Shown here piece by piece: positions 25,201-36,061 of a stretch of DNA of 64,000 bases. Source of the DNA: Nissolia schottii (Eukaryota > Streptophyta > Magnoliopsida > Fabales > Fabaceae); NCBI GenBank assembly GCA_003254905.1, contig QANU01076562.1, positions 1 through 64,000 of the forward strand. Direction: 5' to 3'. Below the pieces are notes generated by a model that saw nothing but the letters and a program-made list of their open reading frames with translations, was not told the origin of the DNA and did not search any database. How positions within the stretch are numbered: the stretch's first letter is position 1; each line of letters begins with the position of its first letter. A program made the translations under genes and the position numbers.

Positions 25201-28200
25201 TAACATGTTGGTTTAGCAGTGGCCTTTTATGCACTCCATTGATATTATTTCATCGTTGTTCTATAAACTCTAGAAAATTAAATGCTTTTTTGCTTCTTTA
25301 TCTGGAACTATTTGAAGTTCATTTTATGTACTGCAAGGTTTTAATCATCATTCCGAAACTGGTTTGACTGTGTTTAACCACACAAAATTCGAGCTGTCTT
25401 TGGGCTATGTATTTGTCAGTTGAATTCTACTTTGTTGCAAGTGATAATCGTTGATCTCAGATAGCATTTATTTTGATGCATGGATTTGATTATTTACCTC
25501 TTGAAACATCTTATTTTTCTAAAGTTGTATGATGGATCTTCCCATTTTGTATTCTTCACAAGTTAATTTTATATTTCTTAAAGCTTGTGCTATTCACTAT
25601 TTTTATCAGAAACGAGATGGTGCCCTGGCAGGCTCTAGTGATAAATCCAGTGGAGCAAAATCCACCAGCACGCCTTCTACACCTCAAGCAGAAAGTGGTA
25701 ATCATGCGGAATCCAGGCTTTCCCATTCTCTACCTGCAGAAAGCTCTCCATCTGTTGATCTTATATCAGAGGCAAGAGAGGATAAAGATATTCGCGAGGA
25801 TAGTTTATTGGGACAAGAAACACCTTTGGTATGTAATTGATTTTTTTTAATGTAGCTTTGGAGAATAATGCCAATTCCTAGCATTTGGAAAATTTCTAAG
25901 ACACTCCAGTAATGAACAGTACAGTGAACCAGACAGATTGTATGTACGATGTATCTGTTTTGCCAAAAACCATAAAGCAACTATTTTCTCATGATTCACT
26001 TAAATGCTTTGAAAAACACCACCGATAACCTCATTGTGCTTGTAATGCATTTATGTTTCAGTATCCAGTGTTTCCCTCAAGTGCAGTTTGGTGCATAAAT
26101 GTCAGTGTCTTACTAGAAACCAAAATTCAAGTGAGGTGTCTTTGTCCTCCCAATATTCAGCATAGTTTATTTGGTTTGTAGCTAGTTACTACATTGTTCT
26201 TGGTTTCAAATGTTTACTTTTTTATCTGGTGGTCATTGTTTTTTTCTTTTCCAATTTTAGATCTAAAGGTCGTAACCATGTGTTACCTTCAGTTTGAGAA
26301 ATATCTTAAATCACTGTTATTTGTGGGAAGATATGTCTTGATTCTCTTCTTTTCCCCTTAAAATGGAGAGAGATGGTGAATGTGGCATTGAGACATCTAC
26401 ATTTTTACCTTATTAGATGTCTTTTATGTTTTTTAATGTTCTAGACAAGCATCAAATCGGTTGATCAGATTGATCTTCTGAGGGAGCAACACAAGATTTT
26501 ATCTGGAGAGCTGGCACTTCATTCAAGTGCTTTGAAGAGGCTGTCTGAGGAAACTGCAAGAAATCCTCAGAATGGCCAGATTCATGTAGGTTACTTTCTC
26601 CTTTTTTGTCTATTTAGACATGTTTGTCTCTGTACTTAGAATTAAAACTCTGACTATTATATCTGAAAGCTGCATTGTTGTGCTTTATTTGTGCTAAGGC
26701 GGAGATGAAAAGGCTGAAAGATGAAATTAAGGCAAAGAGTGAACAAATAGATTTGCTGGAAAAGCAAATTTCTAGTTCTGTCATTGCTTCGGATAAGATG
26801 GATCAAGCAGGGTTATCACAGGTACGTTCAATTGACATCATTGTTTTGTTTCACTTGTTAATAGCCCTACTCAATGCTGCTTTTTTTTTTTTTTTTTTTT
26901 ANTTGAAGACTGTTGCTGAGCTGATGGCACAATTAAATGAGAAATCTTTTGAACTTGAGGTGAGGATTATTTACATCTTGCTAATATTTTCCAACATATT
27001 GCATTAGACAGGTCCAGACATCAGCTAGGATACAATTGAAAAGTAGCACTCAGCAAGTCTTGTGGTACATGCGGGAGGTCAAATCAATTATTAGTCCTAA
27101 AATACAATTGTATTGTAGCATGCTCAAATAAGACCAAAAATAGATAGAAATTATGTCAGTAATTGGATACAATTGATATTTTAAAAGCCAAGCTTCTAAT
27201 CATGCAAGACAGTGGTTTTCTTATTATAATGCACAGACATTTCAACTGCCAAAAGTGATGGCAACGCATGAACATATTGCCTTACTGAGGGCTGTTTTCT
27301 GTTGAATCTTGTGTTAACTAGTGCATGTTATTTTACTAATACAGGTGAAAGCAGCAGATAATCGTATAATTCAAGAACAGCTCAATCAGAAGGTGAAAAC
27401 TGTCTTAAATTGCATTTTATGAAATTCATATTCTTCTTTATATCGCGTTGTCGCCTAACTGAGTAATTGGCATTATCAGATCTGTGAATGTGAAAACCTG
27501 CAAGAAACAATTTCCTCCTTGAAACAGCAACTTGCAGATACATTAGAGTTGAGAAATTTCAGCCCTGTTGTCAGTCACTCACAGCATTTCTCTGAAACCA
27601 AAGACTATCATGGAAAACTTCACATTGACGAGGGAAATGTGATGATAAACAATACCAACGAAGGGATTCTTTTGCAAACACAGGTATATGCCTTCAGCAT
27701 CTTCATTGAGTGTTATTACAGTTCTTTCTTTCATTCCTATGTAGGAGGAGTTTTGATTAAATGTTAAGTTTCCAGCAATTCTTAAATAGGCTGCCTACAA
27801 TGTCCATGTAATACTGTCCTCGTAGTTATGTGTGTGGGTGGGTGAGTGTGAGACTCCCATGGGGGTTGGTTTGTGTATGTGTGAGTCTTTGTAAGTTGTA
27901 ATACAAACACTCTAGTTTATGAAGGAAACCTTTTTTATTTTACAATCTGAAAAGAGAAAACTGATAACTGCAGGCATATGAAACAAGCCACGTCTGTTAA
28001 CAAATTATTTGTTTCTACCTGCCTTCGATGCTGCAGTTAGTTAAATTGTCAACTTCAAATGGATTCATAGTATTTTGTATTTAGTCACGTCGTCATTCCC
28101 ACTGATTTTGTGCACTTTTTAGATGAAGGAGATAGAAGAGCTGAAGCAGAAGGTGGTGGAATTAACAGAATCAAAGGAGCAGCTTGAACTTCGGAATCAG

Positions 28201-28686
28201 AAACTGGCAGAAGAGAGTTCATATGCTAAAGGACTAGCTTCGGCTGCTGCTGTTGAGCTTAAGGCATTGTCAGAAGAAGTTGCCAAACTAATGAACCATA
28301 ATGAAAGACTTGCTGCTGAGCTAGCTGCATCCAAGAATTCACCCACACAGCGTAGAACTAGTGGGACAGTCCAAAATGGACGAAGGGAAAGTAACGTTAG
28401 ACTTAGACGAAATGATCAGGGTGCGTCAAACTCAGATATTAAGAGAGAATTAGCCTTGAGTAAAGAAAGGGAACATTCATATGAAGCTGCTCTTCTAGAG
28501 AAAGATCAGAAAGAGGCCGAGCTTCAAAGAAAGGTTGAGGAGTCAAAGCAAAGAGAAGCATACCTTGAAAATGAACTTGCCAACATGTGGGTTCTTGTGG
28601 CAAAGCTAAAAAAGTCACACGGAGCTGACACTGACGTTTCTGGGTCGACGAGAGAGAGTGTGCCATTGGATGGTTTTGACATATGA
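13226..28686 (+). CDS. Kinesin, KIN-7 class (MKRP/KIN-7D-like); exon 1 missing in gap
   Basis: A plus-end-type microtubule motor using ATP hydrolysis; relatives of this clade carry N-terminal organelle-type leaders. Visible exons: 13226-13323, 15191-15280, 16088-16140, 17423-17488, 17566-17619, 18082-18141, 19632-19710, 20327-20394, 20953-21015, 21162-21266, 22947-23051, 23188-23295, 24113-24256, 24561-24743, 24893-25051, 25610-25828, 26445-26585, 26699-26821, 26909-26959, 27345-27392, 27480-27683, 28123-28686. All junctions are GT-AG and the frame stays open for about 927 codons to TGA. Motor motifs: P-loop [11 protein letters not shown] (exon 4), switch [12 protein letters not shown] (exon 9), switch [10 protein letters not shown] (exon 11), [14 protein letters not shown] (exon 12), neck [13 protein letters not shown] (exon 13). 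A long coiled-coil tail follows, ending [17 protein letters not shown] then a short acidic tail. No C-terminal RING finger is encoded, unlike some KIN-7D/E proteins. The exact KIN-7 member is not resolved. Exon 15 has a purine-rich acceptor (GCATGAAAAG). Confidence 0.95.
13324..15190 (+). other. Kinesin intron 2, with possible old LINE-like debris
   Basis: A 1.87-kb intron between the motor-domain exons at 13226 and 15191. It contains a poly-A run at 14551-14564 and a stretch (13520-14550) with the composition of a decayed antisense retroelement. The only coding hint is a minus-strand KLAVLWGLW at about 13940-13970, too little to name a family. The plus-strand frame at 14625-14900 is intronic and shows no recognisable protein. 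Confidence 0.4.
19142..19200 (+). repeat. 59-base poly-T tract in kinesin intron 7
   Basis: An uninterrupted run of T lies between exons 7 and 8. It may be the tail of an antisense retrotransposed sequence. Its length is likely unreliable in the assembly. Confidence 0.8.
19783..19941. mobile_element. Mutator-type MITE with perfect 9-bp target duplication, in kinesin intron 8
   Basis: The element begins GAGTAATGG and ends GCATTACTC; inverted complementarity extends inside (CTTCCTAACTACTAAATG against CATTTAGTAGTTAGGAGG). The 9-mer ATAATAACG lies immediately outside both ends (19774-19782 and 19942-19950), the duplication length of Mutator-like elements. The same family is at 4953-5119. It is 159 bases long, has no coding capacity, and sits between exons 8 and 9 without disturbing either splice site. 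Confidence 0.85.
22283..22386 (+). mobile_element. 3' end of a SINE or RTE-type LINE, kinesin intron 11
   Basis: The segment contains CCCACCTAATGAGACAAGG followed by a (TTG)n tail at 22370-22386. CCCACCTAGTGGGA-like sequence with a TTG-repeat tail is the characteristic 3' end of plant RTE-class LINEs and of SINEs that borrow it. The 5' end was not found, so the copy is probably truncated. Confidence 0.5.
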
Positions 28687-29415
28687 TATGATCTTGTGAC
28701 AGTGGCTTTTTAGTTGATCCATTATTAGTTTATTAGAGTTTGCTTTTGATAGGAGTGGCTTGAGAGAGGTGTGTAAAGATTGTTATTCGCTGGCATGTGT
28801 GCTTTTCTCTTCCCCCTCCATCAATGTTCTTTTTTGTCCATATGAAAGGCTTTCCCATTTGTATAATGCGGGTTTCCCTTCTCGCAACCTTCTTTTCTCT
28901 TTGGTCTCCTTTTATTTGGTTGGCATCTCAAGAGGGATACGTTAACTGTTTAAGGTATGTAAAGTAATGTTGCTCTTAAATGTACATTCGCAACGAACCT
29001 GAAGTTGCGTTTGTCCCTTTCATTTTATGCTGCTAATAAGTGGAGAAACAGATATAGTATTATTTAAGACCCTGGGGAAGCTGAAAGGGTAGTGTATCAT
29101 GTAGCAATTCCAAAGAGAGATGCAATGCTAACTTGTGGCTATTGCTTGTGCATCGCATTCTAAGTTCCTTGCCTCTTCGACTCATTGACTCCTCTTGCAT
29201 AGGATCTAGTTTCGAGGGAGATTATTTTGGTAGGTCAGCTAGTCTCATGAAAATGTCTGTTAGCATGCTTGTTTCTTTTAATTTTAATGTAGATTTCTTA
29301 TTGGCTATATGTAGCAACACATCATGTATATCACACGGATAATTGATTCATTGTAAAATACTAATTTAAATAAATCAAAATGTAAGATGTAATAATTAAA
29401 ACTTTTATATGAAAT
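28687..29415. other. Kinesin 3' UTR and downstream intergenic DNA
   Basis: The sequence directly after the kinesin stop codon is T-rich, as expected of a plant 3' UTR. No other gene was recognised; short open frames here (28760-28945, 29133-29342) have no family resemblance. Confidence 0.5.
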
Positions 29416-29690
29416 GGTGTTAAGGTTCGCACTTCGGGTATGTGGGCCGTGTAGTTAAAGTGGCCCCAACAAGAGTGATAAAGCTATGAACTCTCTGTAT
29501 CTGAATTCTCACATAAGCTTAATGTGCTTTCTGTTTTCGTTGAACTGAAAGAATGAATTACAAATGCTTTACATATAGTTACTTATACTGCAAGCTATGG
29601 CTAGCTACTAGGAATAGGAACTTAACTAACTAACTAATTGTTTTAGTACATTAACTAACTAACTCTAACTGAATTTACATAATTTGATGA
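29416..29690 (-). repeat. Possible degraded Copia LTR
   Basis: The stretch lies just 3' (minus strand) of the Copia pol fragment. Read on the minus strand it holds repeated GTTAGTTAGTTAG tracts, a TATA-like GTATAAGTAACTATA, and an end near CGAACCTTAACA, compatible with a TG..CA-bounded LTR. No second LTR was found to compare, so the call is weak. Confidence 0.3.
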
Positions 29691-29695
29691 AGGCT

Positions 29696-30975
29696 TTAAC
29701 TTGGTTCTTCATCCAGCTGCGCAACTTCCTTTAGTGGTAACATCCCCTCGTAAGTTGGATTCTGGATATTCAACAATACAAGCTCGGTGAATAGAGTTTT
29801 GAAAGGTGTTGTGGACAAGGGCTTGGTCATTATGTCTACCACCTCTAGCTGGGAGGAAATTGGGAGCAAATGAATGGTTTTAGCTTTCAATTTGTCTCTT
29901 ACCAAGTGACAATCTATTTCGATATATTTAGAACATTTATGAAAAACAGGGTTATTGGCAATGTGCATAGCAGATAGGTTGTCACAAAATATGATCACAG
30001 GCTTAGCACTAGTGAGCAGAAAATCATTCATGAGGTAAAAGAGTCATTGTGCTTCGCATGAAGCAACCACGAGCACTCAGTATTCTATTTCACTTGATGA
30101 CCATGAAATGGTGTGTTGTTTCTTACTTTTCCAAGATATGATAGCATCACCAAGGAAAAAGAAAATCCACTTATGGATCTTCTAGTATCAGAACAGGACA
30201 CCCAATCGAAATCTGTGAAACTTGTGAGCTTGAGATCAGTAGCAGAGGGAAAGAACAAGCCTGTGGTTGGGGCTGATTTCAAGTATCGAAGAACCCTCTT
30301 TGCCAAGGTTGTCAAACTCGGGAGTTCAAGTAAACTCATGAATGCTCAACAAACTCGACTCGTAAACTTGTAAGAGTTTACATATGTAAAAAATATATAT
30401 GTTATAAGCAATATAATTAGGAATTAAACATGATTAAATTTTGTATTCATAATTGACATTGAATAATGTTAACTTAAAAATAAAATAAATGAAAAAAATA
30501 TCATAAAATATACTTTAATGCATGACACTTAGTTATGTCATACTTTATTATGTATATGTATTACTTAATAGTTTGATAAAACATAGCTCAATTATGATAA
30601 ATATGTAAAATTGGCTTAGTAAACTCACTAGATATTGTCTAACACGCACAAAGTCAACTAAGTATCTAAAAAAGTTACCAAATTTATACATCTTGAGGTA
30701 AACTCGTAAACTTGTAGGCAGATTTTAACTCGTAAACTTGCTAGTAAAATTGAGAGTTTACTTAAATTCGTACGAGTTTACCAAAAAAGAGTTTACATGA
30801 GTGTTAACTCGTTTTGTGTAATGAAATCATAAACTCGTAAGAGTTTACAAGTTAACTTGAGAGTTTATTAACCATGCTCTTTGCAGCCTGCATATGAGTG
30901 ATAGTTGGATTTGTTAAGAATTGACTTAGCTTGCTAACAACAAATGAGATGTCTGGCCTTGTGAAAACAAGTGAT
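29696..30975 (-). pseudogene. Copia retrotransposon pol fragment (RT end plus RNase H), split by an insertion
   Basis: Minus-strand frames read as the end of Copia reverse transcriptase and RNase H: TRPDISFVV and HMQAAKR (30975-30885), then after the inserted element RVLRYLKSAP, GLFF, DTRRSISGF (30303-30200), and later VIIFCDNLSAMHIANNP, KYIEIDCHLVRDKL and VDIMTKPLS. In-frame stops and frameshifts break it. A hAT-like element at 30304-30876 interrupts it between the K-R and V-L codons, and the 8-bp duplicated site keeps the codon series continuous. Gag, integrase and most of reverse transcriptase are absent. Confidence 0.9.
30304..30876. mobile_element. hAT-like non-autonomous element inserted in the Copia fragment
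   Basis: It is flanked by the perfect 8-mer CTCTTTGC (30296-30303 and 30877-30884), the hAT duplication length. Ends are CAAGGTTGTCAAACTC on the left and, on the minus strand, CATGGTTAATAAACTC. Many GAGTTTACGAGTTAA-type motifs (AACTCGTAAACTCG on the other strand) lie near both ends, and the AT-rich middle has AGTATGACATAACT-like sequence shared with 36.1-36.9 kb. The same end structure is seen at 51780-52487. It is 573 bases long with no transposase. Confidence 0.85.
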
Positions 30976-31159
30976 TTTTGTATGATAAAATTACTAAAAT
31001 TGGTATGAAATATTTATTTATGTTATACAATATATTAAAGCTAGGGTTAATTTTGTAAAAACAAAAAATGGCATGTACTATGCAAACAACTTTTCACTTA
31101 AAATGTCCAAAATTTTAGATGAAAATTATTTTGCAAAAACAACATTTTTTAGGGGAAAA

Positions 31160-31282
31160 GACCACTCTTGAGGTATAAGTAAATGATACTACACATCACT
31201 CTTGTAAAACATGAATACTCCAATTTTCTTTTAAGTGAGTCAATAATAATTATTTTTTAACATTAAAATAAAGTACTTAATT

Positions 31283-31317
<35 letters not shown>

Positions 31318-32776
31318 GTAATAATATATTATTTAATAAAATAGTTTTAAGTCCTATTTTAAAACATTTTTATGAAATTAATAAGACTATTATGATTTAA
31401 TAATAAAAATAAGCAAGACTATTTACTATATTTTTTTATCTAATTTACAGTAGGTCTGATTTAAATATTTTATTGAGAAAATTTAATTTTTTAATAGCAT
31501 ATTTAAATATTCCAAAATTATATTATATAAATAATTTTAACAACTTAAACTAAAATGTATGAGATTAATATAATTATTTATATGTAGAGTGAAGCTACAC
31601 AACTCGACCCCACCTTCCCGGCTTCGCATTCCCAAAACACTTGTCCTCAATTTATTGGAGGAAAGAAACAACCAAATAAGACATGGGAGAGAGAAAACAA
31701 TATAATAACCAATCAACTTATTCCATTTCTATCAGGCATTCTATTTTCTAGAAATTTGTCGAGCGTAAAGGATTTTCCTTAGATTTAATAATAAAAATAA
31801 ACAAGGAAACTTTCTAAGAAACTTTGGTCTAATTTTATTGGCATATTACATAGTTTGCATTAGGGCTGATCATGGATTGGGTCAATCTTCCTACCCAAGG
31901 CAATCTCCTTTGGGTCAGATTGGGTGGGGTTGGTGGGTCAAACTCGATCAGCAAAAAAAATATTTTTTTTGTTATTAGAATCATTTTTGGATCTAAGTCC
32001 ATTTTATGCATTAAAAAATAAAAACAATATTTTTAATTAAAAAACATATTTTTATTAAAAAACAAGTGAAATTAAAATTTTTATTTTTTATTAAAAAAAT
32101 CATGACAAATCACCTGCCGACCCACCTGAGGCGAGTCACGAATTTGGCAAGTACCCAACCCAAAAATACGAAAATGACCAGACTTGACCCACCTAAGGTG
32201 GGTCAAGTCTCTCAACACTAGCGGGCCCAACCCAATCCGTGTACACTCCTAGTTTACATCCTGTTCATGCTTGGTTTGACCAAGAAATGTGGGACCCATT
32301 TGATTCGCATGTTAGATCAAAGTTCCTTAGAAAGTTTATTTGCTTATTTTTATTATTAAATCCAAATAATTATATTAATCTCATACATTTTAGTTTAAGT
32401 TTTTAAAATTATTTTTATAATACACATGTGGAATATTTAAATATGTTATTAGAAAATTAAAATTTCTCAATAAAATATTCAATTCAGACCTACTGTAAAT
32501 TAGATAAAAAAAATAATAGTAAATTATCTTGCTCATTTTTATTATTAAATCCAAATACTCTTATTAATTTCATTAAATTATATTTTAAAATAGGAGTTAA
32601 ATTTATTTTATTAAATAATATATTATTTTTTAATATATATATACATATTATTAAGTACTTTATTTCAAAGTTAAAAAATAATTATAATTGATTCACTTAA
32701 ATTTTTTTTTTGGAGTATTCATTGTTATATAAGAGCGATGTGTAGTATCGTTTAGTTATGTCTCAAAAATATGGTC
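31160..32776. mobile_element. Foldback element with roughly 430-bp inverted arms
   Basis: The left arm (31160-31590) and the right arm (about 32345-32776) are imperfect inverted copies. Outer ends are GACCACTCTTGAGGTAT and, on the minus strand, GACCATATTTTTGAGACAT, then TGATACTACACATC against CGATACTACACATC. Inversion continues inward (TAGTAGGTCTG-type and TAATAATAAAAATAAGCAAG motifs, then AAGGAAACTTTCTAAG against CTTAGAAAGTTT near 31795 and 32325). The centre is occupied by a separate element at 31861-32251. No target duplication could be fixed at the ends, so superfamily is uncertain (Mutator-like is possible). Confidence 0.65.
31861..32251. mobile_element. hAT-type MITE nested in the foldback element
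   Basis: It starts TAGGGCTGATCATGGATTGGGT and, read from the right on the minus strand, TAGGAGTGTACACGGATTGGGT. The flanks GTTTGCAT (31853-31860) and GTTTACAT (32252-32259) agree at 7 of 8 bases. The interior is rich in GGGTGGGT/ACCCACC motifs, as in a widespread plant MITE type. No coding capacity. Confidence 0.7.
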
Positions 32777-32887
32777 AATTTTTTATTATTCAATTAAATA
32801 ATAGCTCAATTAAATAAATATTATAAAATAAAGACTTAATCGAAATACTTATGTAATATATATTATTAACGTGCCTTTTTTACAAAA

Positions 32888-32985
32888 CAATAGTGCTAGC
32901 CTAGTGATTTACGCTTGGTGACGTGAGCTTAGGGGGTTAGGCTCAAACCACCCCCGCCCCCCCCCCCCCCAAAAGAAATTTTGGA
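32888..32985 (+). repeat. Possible tRNA-derived SINE head
   Basis: TAGCCTAGTGATTTACGC resembles an RNA polymerase III A-box and, 30 bases on, GGTTAGGCTCAAACC resembles a B-box. A 14-base C run follows. It could equally be chance; no SINE body or tail was delimited. Confidence 0.3.
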
Positions 32986-33439
32986 CTATTTTCAAAATTC
33001 TTGTGAAATAGGTTCACCACCACGTCTCATCAAAACCGAACAATTTTTTTAATTAAGGACAAAAGTCAAAATCTCAAATTTTTTAAGTACTAAAAATTTA
33101 TTTAACCCTTTATGATTGTAAGACATTTCTTTCATTTGTTTTATTATAAAATTAACATTGTTCAATATCAATTATAAATATGACGTTTAATCATGTTTAG
33201 GTACTAATTATATTTCTTATATAATATATTTTTCACATGTGTAAATTCTTATGAGTTTATGATTTGAGTTACCTGAGGCATCGTGAATTATTTAATCTCT
33301 TGAATTTTGATAACCTTGTTTACTAATTAATCCTCTTTCATACTTAATTCTCCCATACTTGACTCACTTACTCCATTTCCTCAATTATTCTCATTTAATA
33401 AGGGCGTGATTGAAAAAAATAATTAATATTATTTAAGAA

Positions 33440-33665
33440 GTATATATAAATACATTATAGTGTATTTATTAGCTAGTTGGCTTATTGTGGATATACATAA
33501 ACTATGATATAGAAAAAGAAGAAATAAAAATATAAACTAATTTTAATTGACTAGAATGAAATGATCTTAACCATCTATTCCTACACAAAATTAAAACACT
33601 AAAGATACATTAAATATATTTTAACACTACAATAAATGCAGTCCGACGTTTGCTCGAGTGGTATA
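33440..33665. repeat. Left copy of a direct repeat (partner at 38.4 kb)
   Basis: The segment from TTTATTAGCTAG through AACCATCTATTC to CCGACGTTTGCTCGAGTGGTATAC matches 38385-38633 in the same orientation with scattered substitutions. The copies are 4.95 kb apart and bracket a Gypsy LTR, hAT-like fragments and a gap. Whether they are LTRs of an older element is unproven. Confidence 0.6.
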
Positions 33666-33985
33666 CATTATGTGCTGCATGGCTAGTCAGTTGGTATCCT
33701 ACCAATTCCACTGCTATGGAGGAATAGACATGGAGCATCTCCTCCATTTGCTCGATCTGAAAGAAGAAATTCAGCGGGTTTTCAACCAAGGTGTTGCCAC
33801 AGAAAGTTGGAGGATGCAGGTTTCATAAGTGATCAACTATAGCATCTTTTGAAGGGGAAACAGAAGCGTACTCTAGAATAGGCCATGTCTGTTACTGTTT
33901 GGGCCATCTCGGTCATGGCCTTTTCTAGGTTTTTCAACTAGGTGTTGTCGTCTGAGGTGGCGCTACTATGAGGTTGCTTGCATGT
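33650..33985 (-). pseudogene. Gypsy retrotransposon gag fragment
   Basis: Read on the minus strand the frame shows EMAQTVTDMA, then HPPTFCGNTLVENPLNF, QIEQMEEMLHV and VELVGYQLTSHAAHNVY. This is the usual plant Gypsy gag pattern (PP.F.G..NP..F....EKM, then ELA.YQL...A..W). It contains stops and frameshifts. It lies downstream of the primer-binding site at 34182-34193 and the LTR at 34197-36061, as expected for a minus-strand element, and is cut off near 33650. Confidence 0.75.
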
Positions 33986-34181
33986 CATGATATCTTGAGG
34001 GGTGTAACCAAGAGCTTGCTAAACAAGAGTATTTAAATGGACATTAGCTCTCGAATGATGACTGACTCATCTAACAGGTTTTAGGTACCATTGCATTCTG
34101 CACGAATGGGCGCTCTTCCATTTGTACAGCCACAATGTTACTTGAATAACATATGCTCCAGATAAATAAGGGAAACCTATA

Positions 34182-34193
34182 GCTCTAATACTA
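34182..34193 (-). other. Primer-binding site for initiator-Met tRNA
   Basis: The minus strand reads TAGTATTAGAGC, a 10-of-12 match to TGGTATCAGAGC, the plant Gypsy/Copia site complementary to the 3' end of initiator tRNA-Met. It sits a few bases after the minus-strand LTR end (GTTAGGGGCTTGA) and before gag. Confidence 0.65.
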
Positions 34194-34196
34194 CTT

Positions 34197-36061
34197 TTTC
34201 AAGCCCCTAACTCAGGTGTGACCGCACGTAGGGCTACTGCTCCTACAAAAGCTCTAACGTGGCATATAATAACTTGTTTTATAAATAAACTTCACAGTAT
34301 CTTGAAATACATCATGTCTTTGAAATGCAAGAGATAAATAATACATGTTTCCTAAATACGGATCCTGCCTAAGCAATTTGGAGCATAACTAATAAGAATA
34401 GACCTCTGGTAGACCCTACTGCAAAGCGAAGCTTACCACTGATGTTGGGCTTCACTGCTACTGGGCAAGGGGAACGTTCTCGCTCTCTGCTACTATATCT
34501 AAAAACAAATGACAGAGGAGTGAGTTGTCAACTTAGTGGTTGGTACCTTGGTACCACACACATAACATATACTGCATGTAATTCAATGAATATATAGATG
34601 AACATAAATAAGGCATATGAAAGCAAGCTAGAAGATAACTGCTGAAAAAGTAAATATGTTTCATCCTACAACGTGTGCCTGCCTCCAACAGAGAGGCGCG
34701 AGGAGAAATATATCTCGATCCTTGATTCAAGGGAGTGTGAGCTCTACCTTGCTTCGCCAGGATAAATCCTCACAGCCCAAGTACTTCGGAACCTGTGTAC
34801 TGAATCTCTGAGGGTACGCTAAACCCTTAAACTGTGGGGACGTTGACCCCTTATACTAAATATAAATTGTGGGGACGCTGACCCCTTATATTGAATGTAA
34901 ATTTGGGGATGCTAACCTCGTGTACTGAAGGTAAACTGTGGGAACACTGACCCCATATAACACTGAACCAAGTCCTCTACCCTAAGGAATACTAGCTATG
35001 AAGTCTTTTAGGTTAGGTGAGCTAGATTGATTGACAAAGTTGTTAGAAATATAACTACTGCTTATGGAAGGTAGTGTTCTACCTAGTTGATTATGCTTTG
35101 AGTCTAGTTATCTTGGTACTCATTTGGAACTAAGGACTATAATCTCGTGCTTAGGGAGTTTGCCAAGAAAGAGAGGTGCGTCACAGCGGACAACTTAAGT
35201 ACCAAGTCTTTCCTAGTTAAAGCCTTTCTTTAGCCATAATCTTTCCTTAACCTAGAATCTTTATTAAGGGTCACTACATAAGACTAACCAAGCATTTGTA
35301 ACATATGATCATGCATTTAGCTCATTTAGCATTTACATAAGTCTTTACATAGCCCTAACATGTCATTAGTAGATAGTCGCAGTAGTATTCACAATTAGCT
35401 CGATTGACGAACCACTAATGTGGCACACCGTTGACACACTAGGACCTCCATTCACCTGGAAAGGGCTGAGACTGGGGAGCGCTGGCACTGAAAGCTCTAA
35501 GAGGCTTAGCATTGGCACATAAAAAGGCCAACAAGCACTACACCATCAAAAACTGATAAAACATAACTGAAGGGCATTGCGGTAACAAACTGGCATCGCG
35601 ACATTGGTTGTGGATCGCAACAATGCTACAACTACCAAAGTAGTGGCGTTGGGGCCTACTACCCTAGGTCATCCTTGAAAGGACTAGCTACCTATCCTAG
35701 GTGAAGACGTTGTGTCTTCACAAAATGAGAGAGAGAGAGAGAGAGAGTGAGAGAGAGAGAGAGAGAGAGAATTGAGCAAGAAACTCTGCACTTAGGGAAG
35801 AATTCTGAAGCTCTGAGTGAGTTGTAGAGCTATAAGGGGAGCTCTATATATTGGTAAGACGAGCCTCTTCTAGGGCCCAAGGTTGGCGGCTAGGGTTCTG
35901 ATGCAACCTCCGTGCTGCTGTAGTGTGTTGGGCCCATTGCAATGCCTCGCTCGCTCGGTGCCGCTGCAACTCTGTGGGCGCTTTGCATCGCTTTCCTTGT
36001 TCTATGTTGTTGTAGTGCTGTAGGAGCGCTATGGTGCGTCTCCGAAAGTATGGGTCTTCAA
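34197..36061 (-). mobile_element. 5' LTR of a minus-strand Gypsy element
   Basis: About 1.86 kb, homologous in the same orientation to 51396-54022. Shared landmarks include GCTTACCACTGA, GGGGAACGTTCTC/GGGGACCGTTCTC, GAGTTGTCAACT, CTATGAAGTCTTTTAGG-like text, GTAGTAGGCC and a GAGA-rich leader. In minus orientation it starts TGAAGACCCATAC near 36061, has a promoter-like region near 35850, and ends at the primer-binding site. It holds a (GA)n tract (35727-35769) and a four-copy tandem (34829-34975). Internal genes are lost after the gag remnant. Confidence 0.7.
34829..34975. repeat. Four-copy, roughly 35-bp tandem repeat in the Gypsy LTR
   Basis: Four successive imperfect units carry CTGTGGGGACGTTGACCCC or a close variant, followed by TATA-rich text and GTAAA. 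The related LTR at 51396-54022 shows only one or two recognisable units at the corresponding place, so the array expanded in this copy or shrank in the other. Confidence 0.65.

Noticed and set aside
28439..28666. Minus-strand ORF opposite the last kinesin exon
   Set aside because: Shadow of the coiled-coil coding exon on the plus strand.
32888..32985. A functional tRNA gene
   Set aside because: A-box and B-box resemblances exist, but the sequence cannot be folded by eye into a cloverleaf and the B-box lacks the GGTTCGA core.
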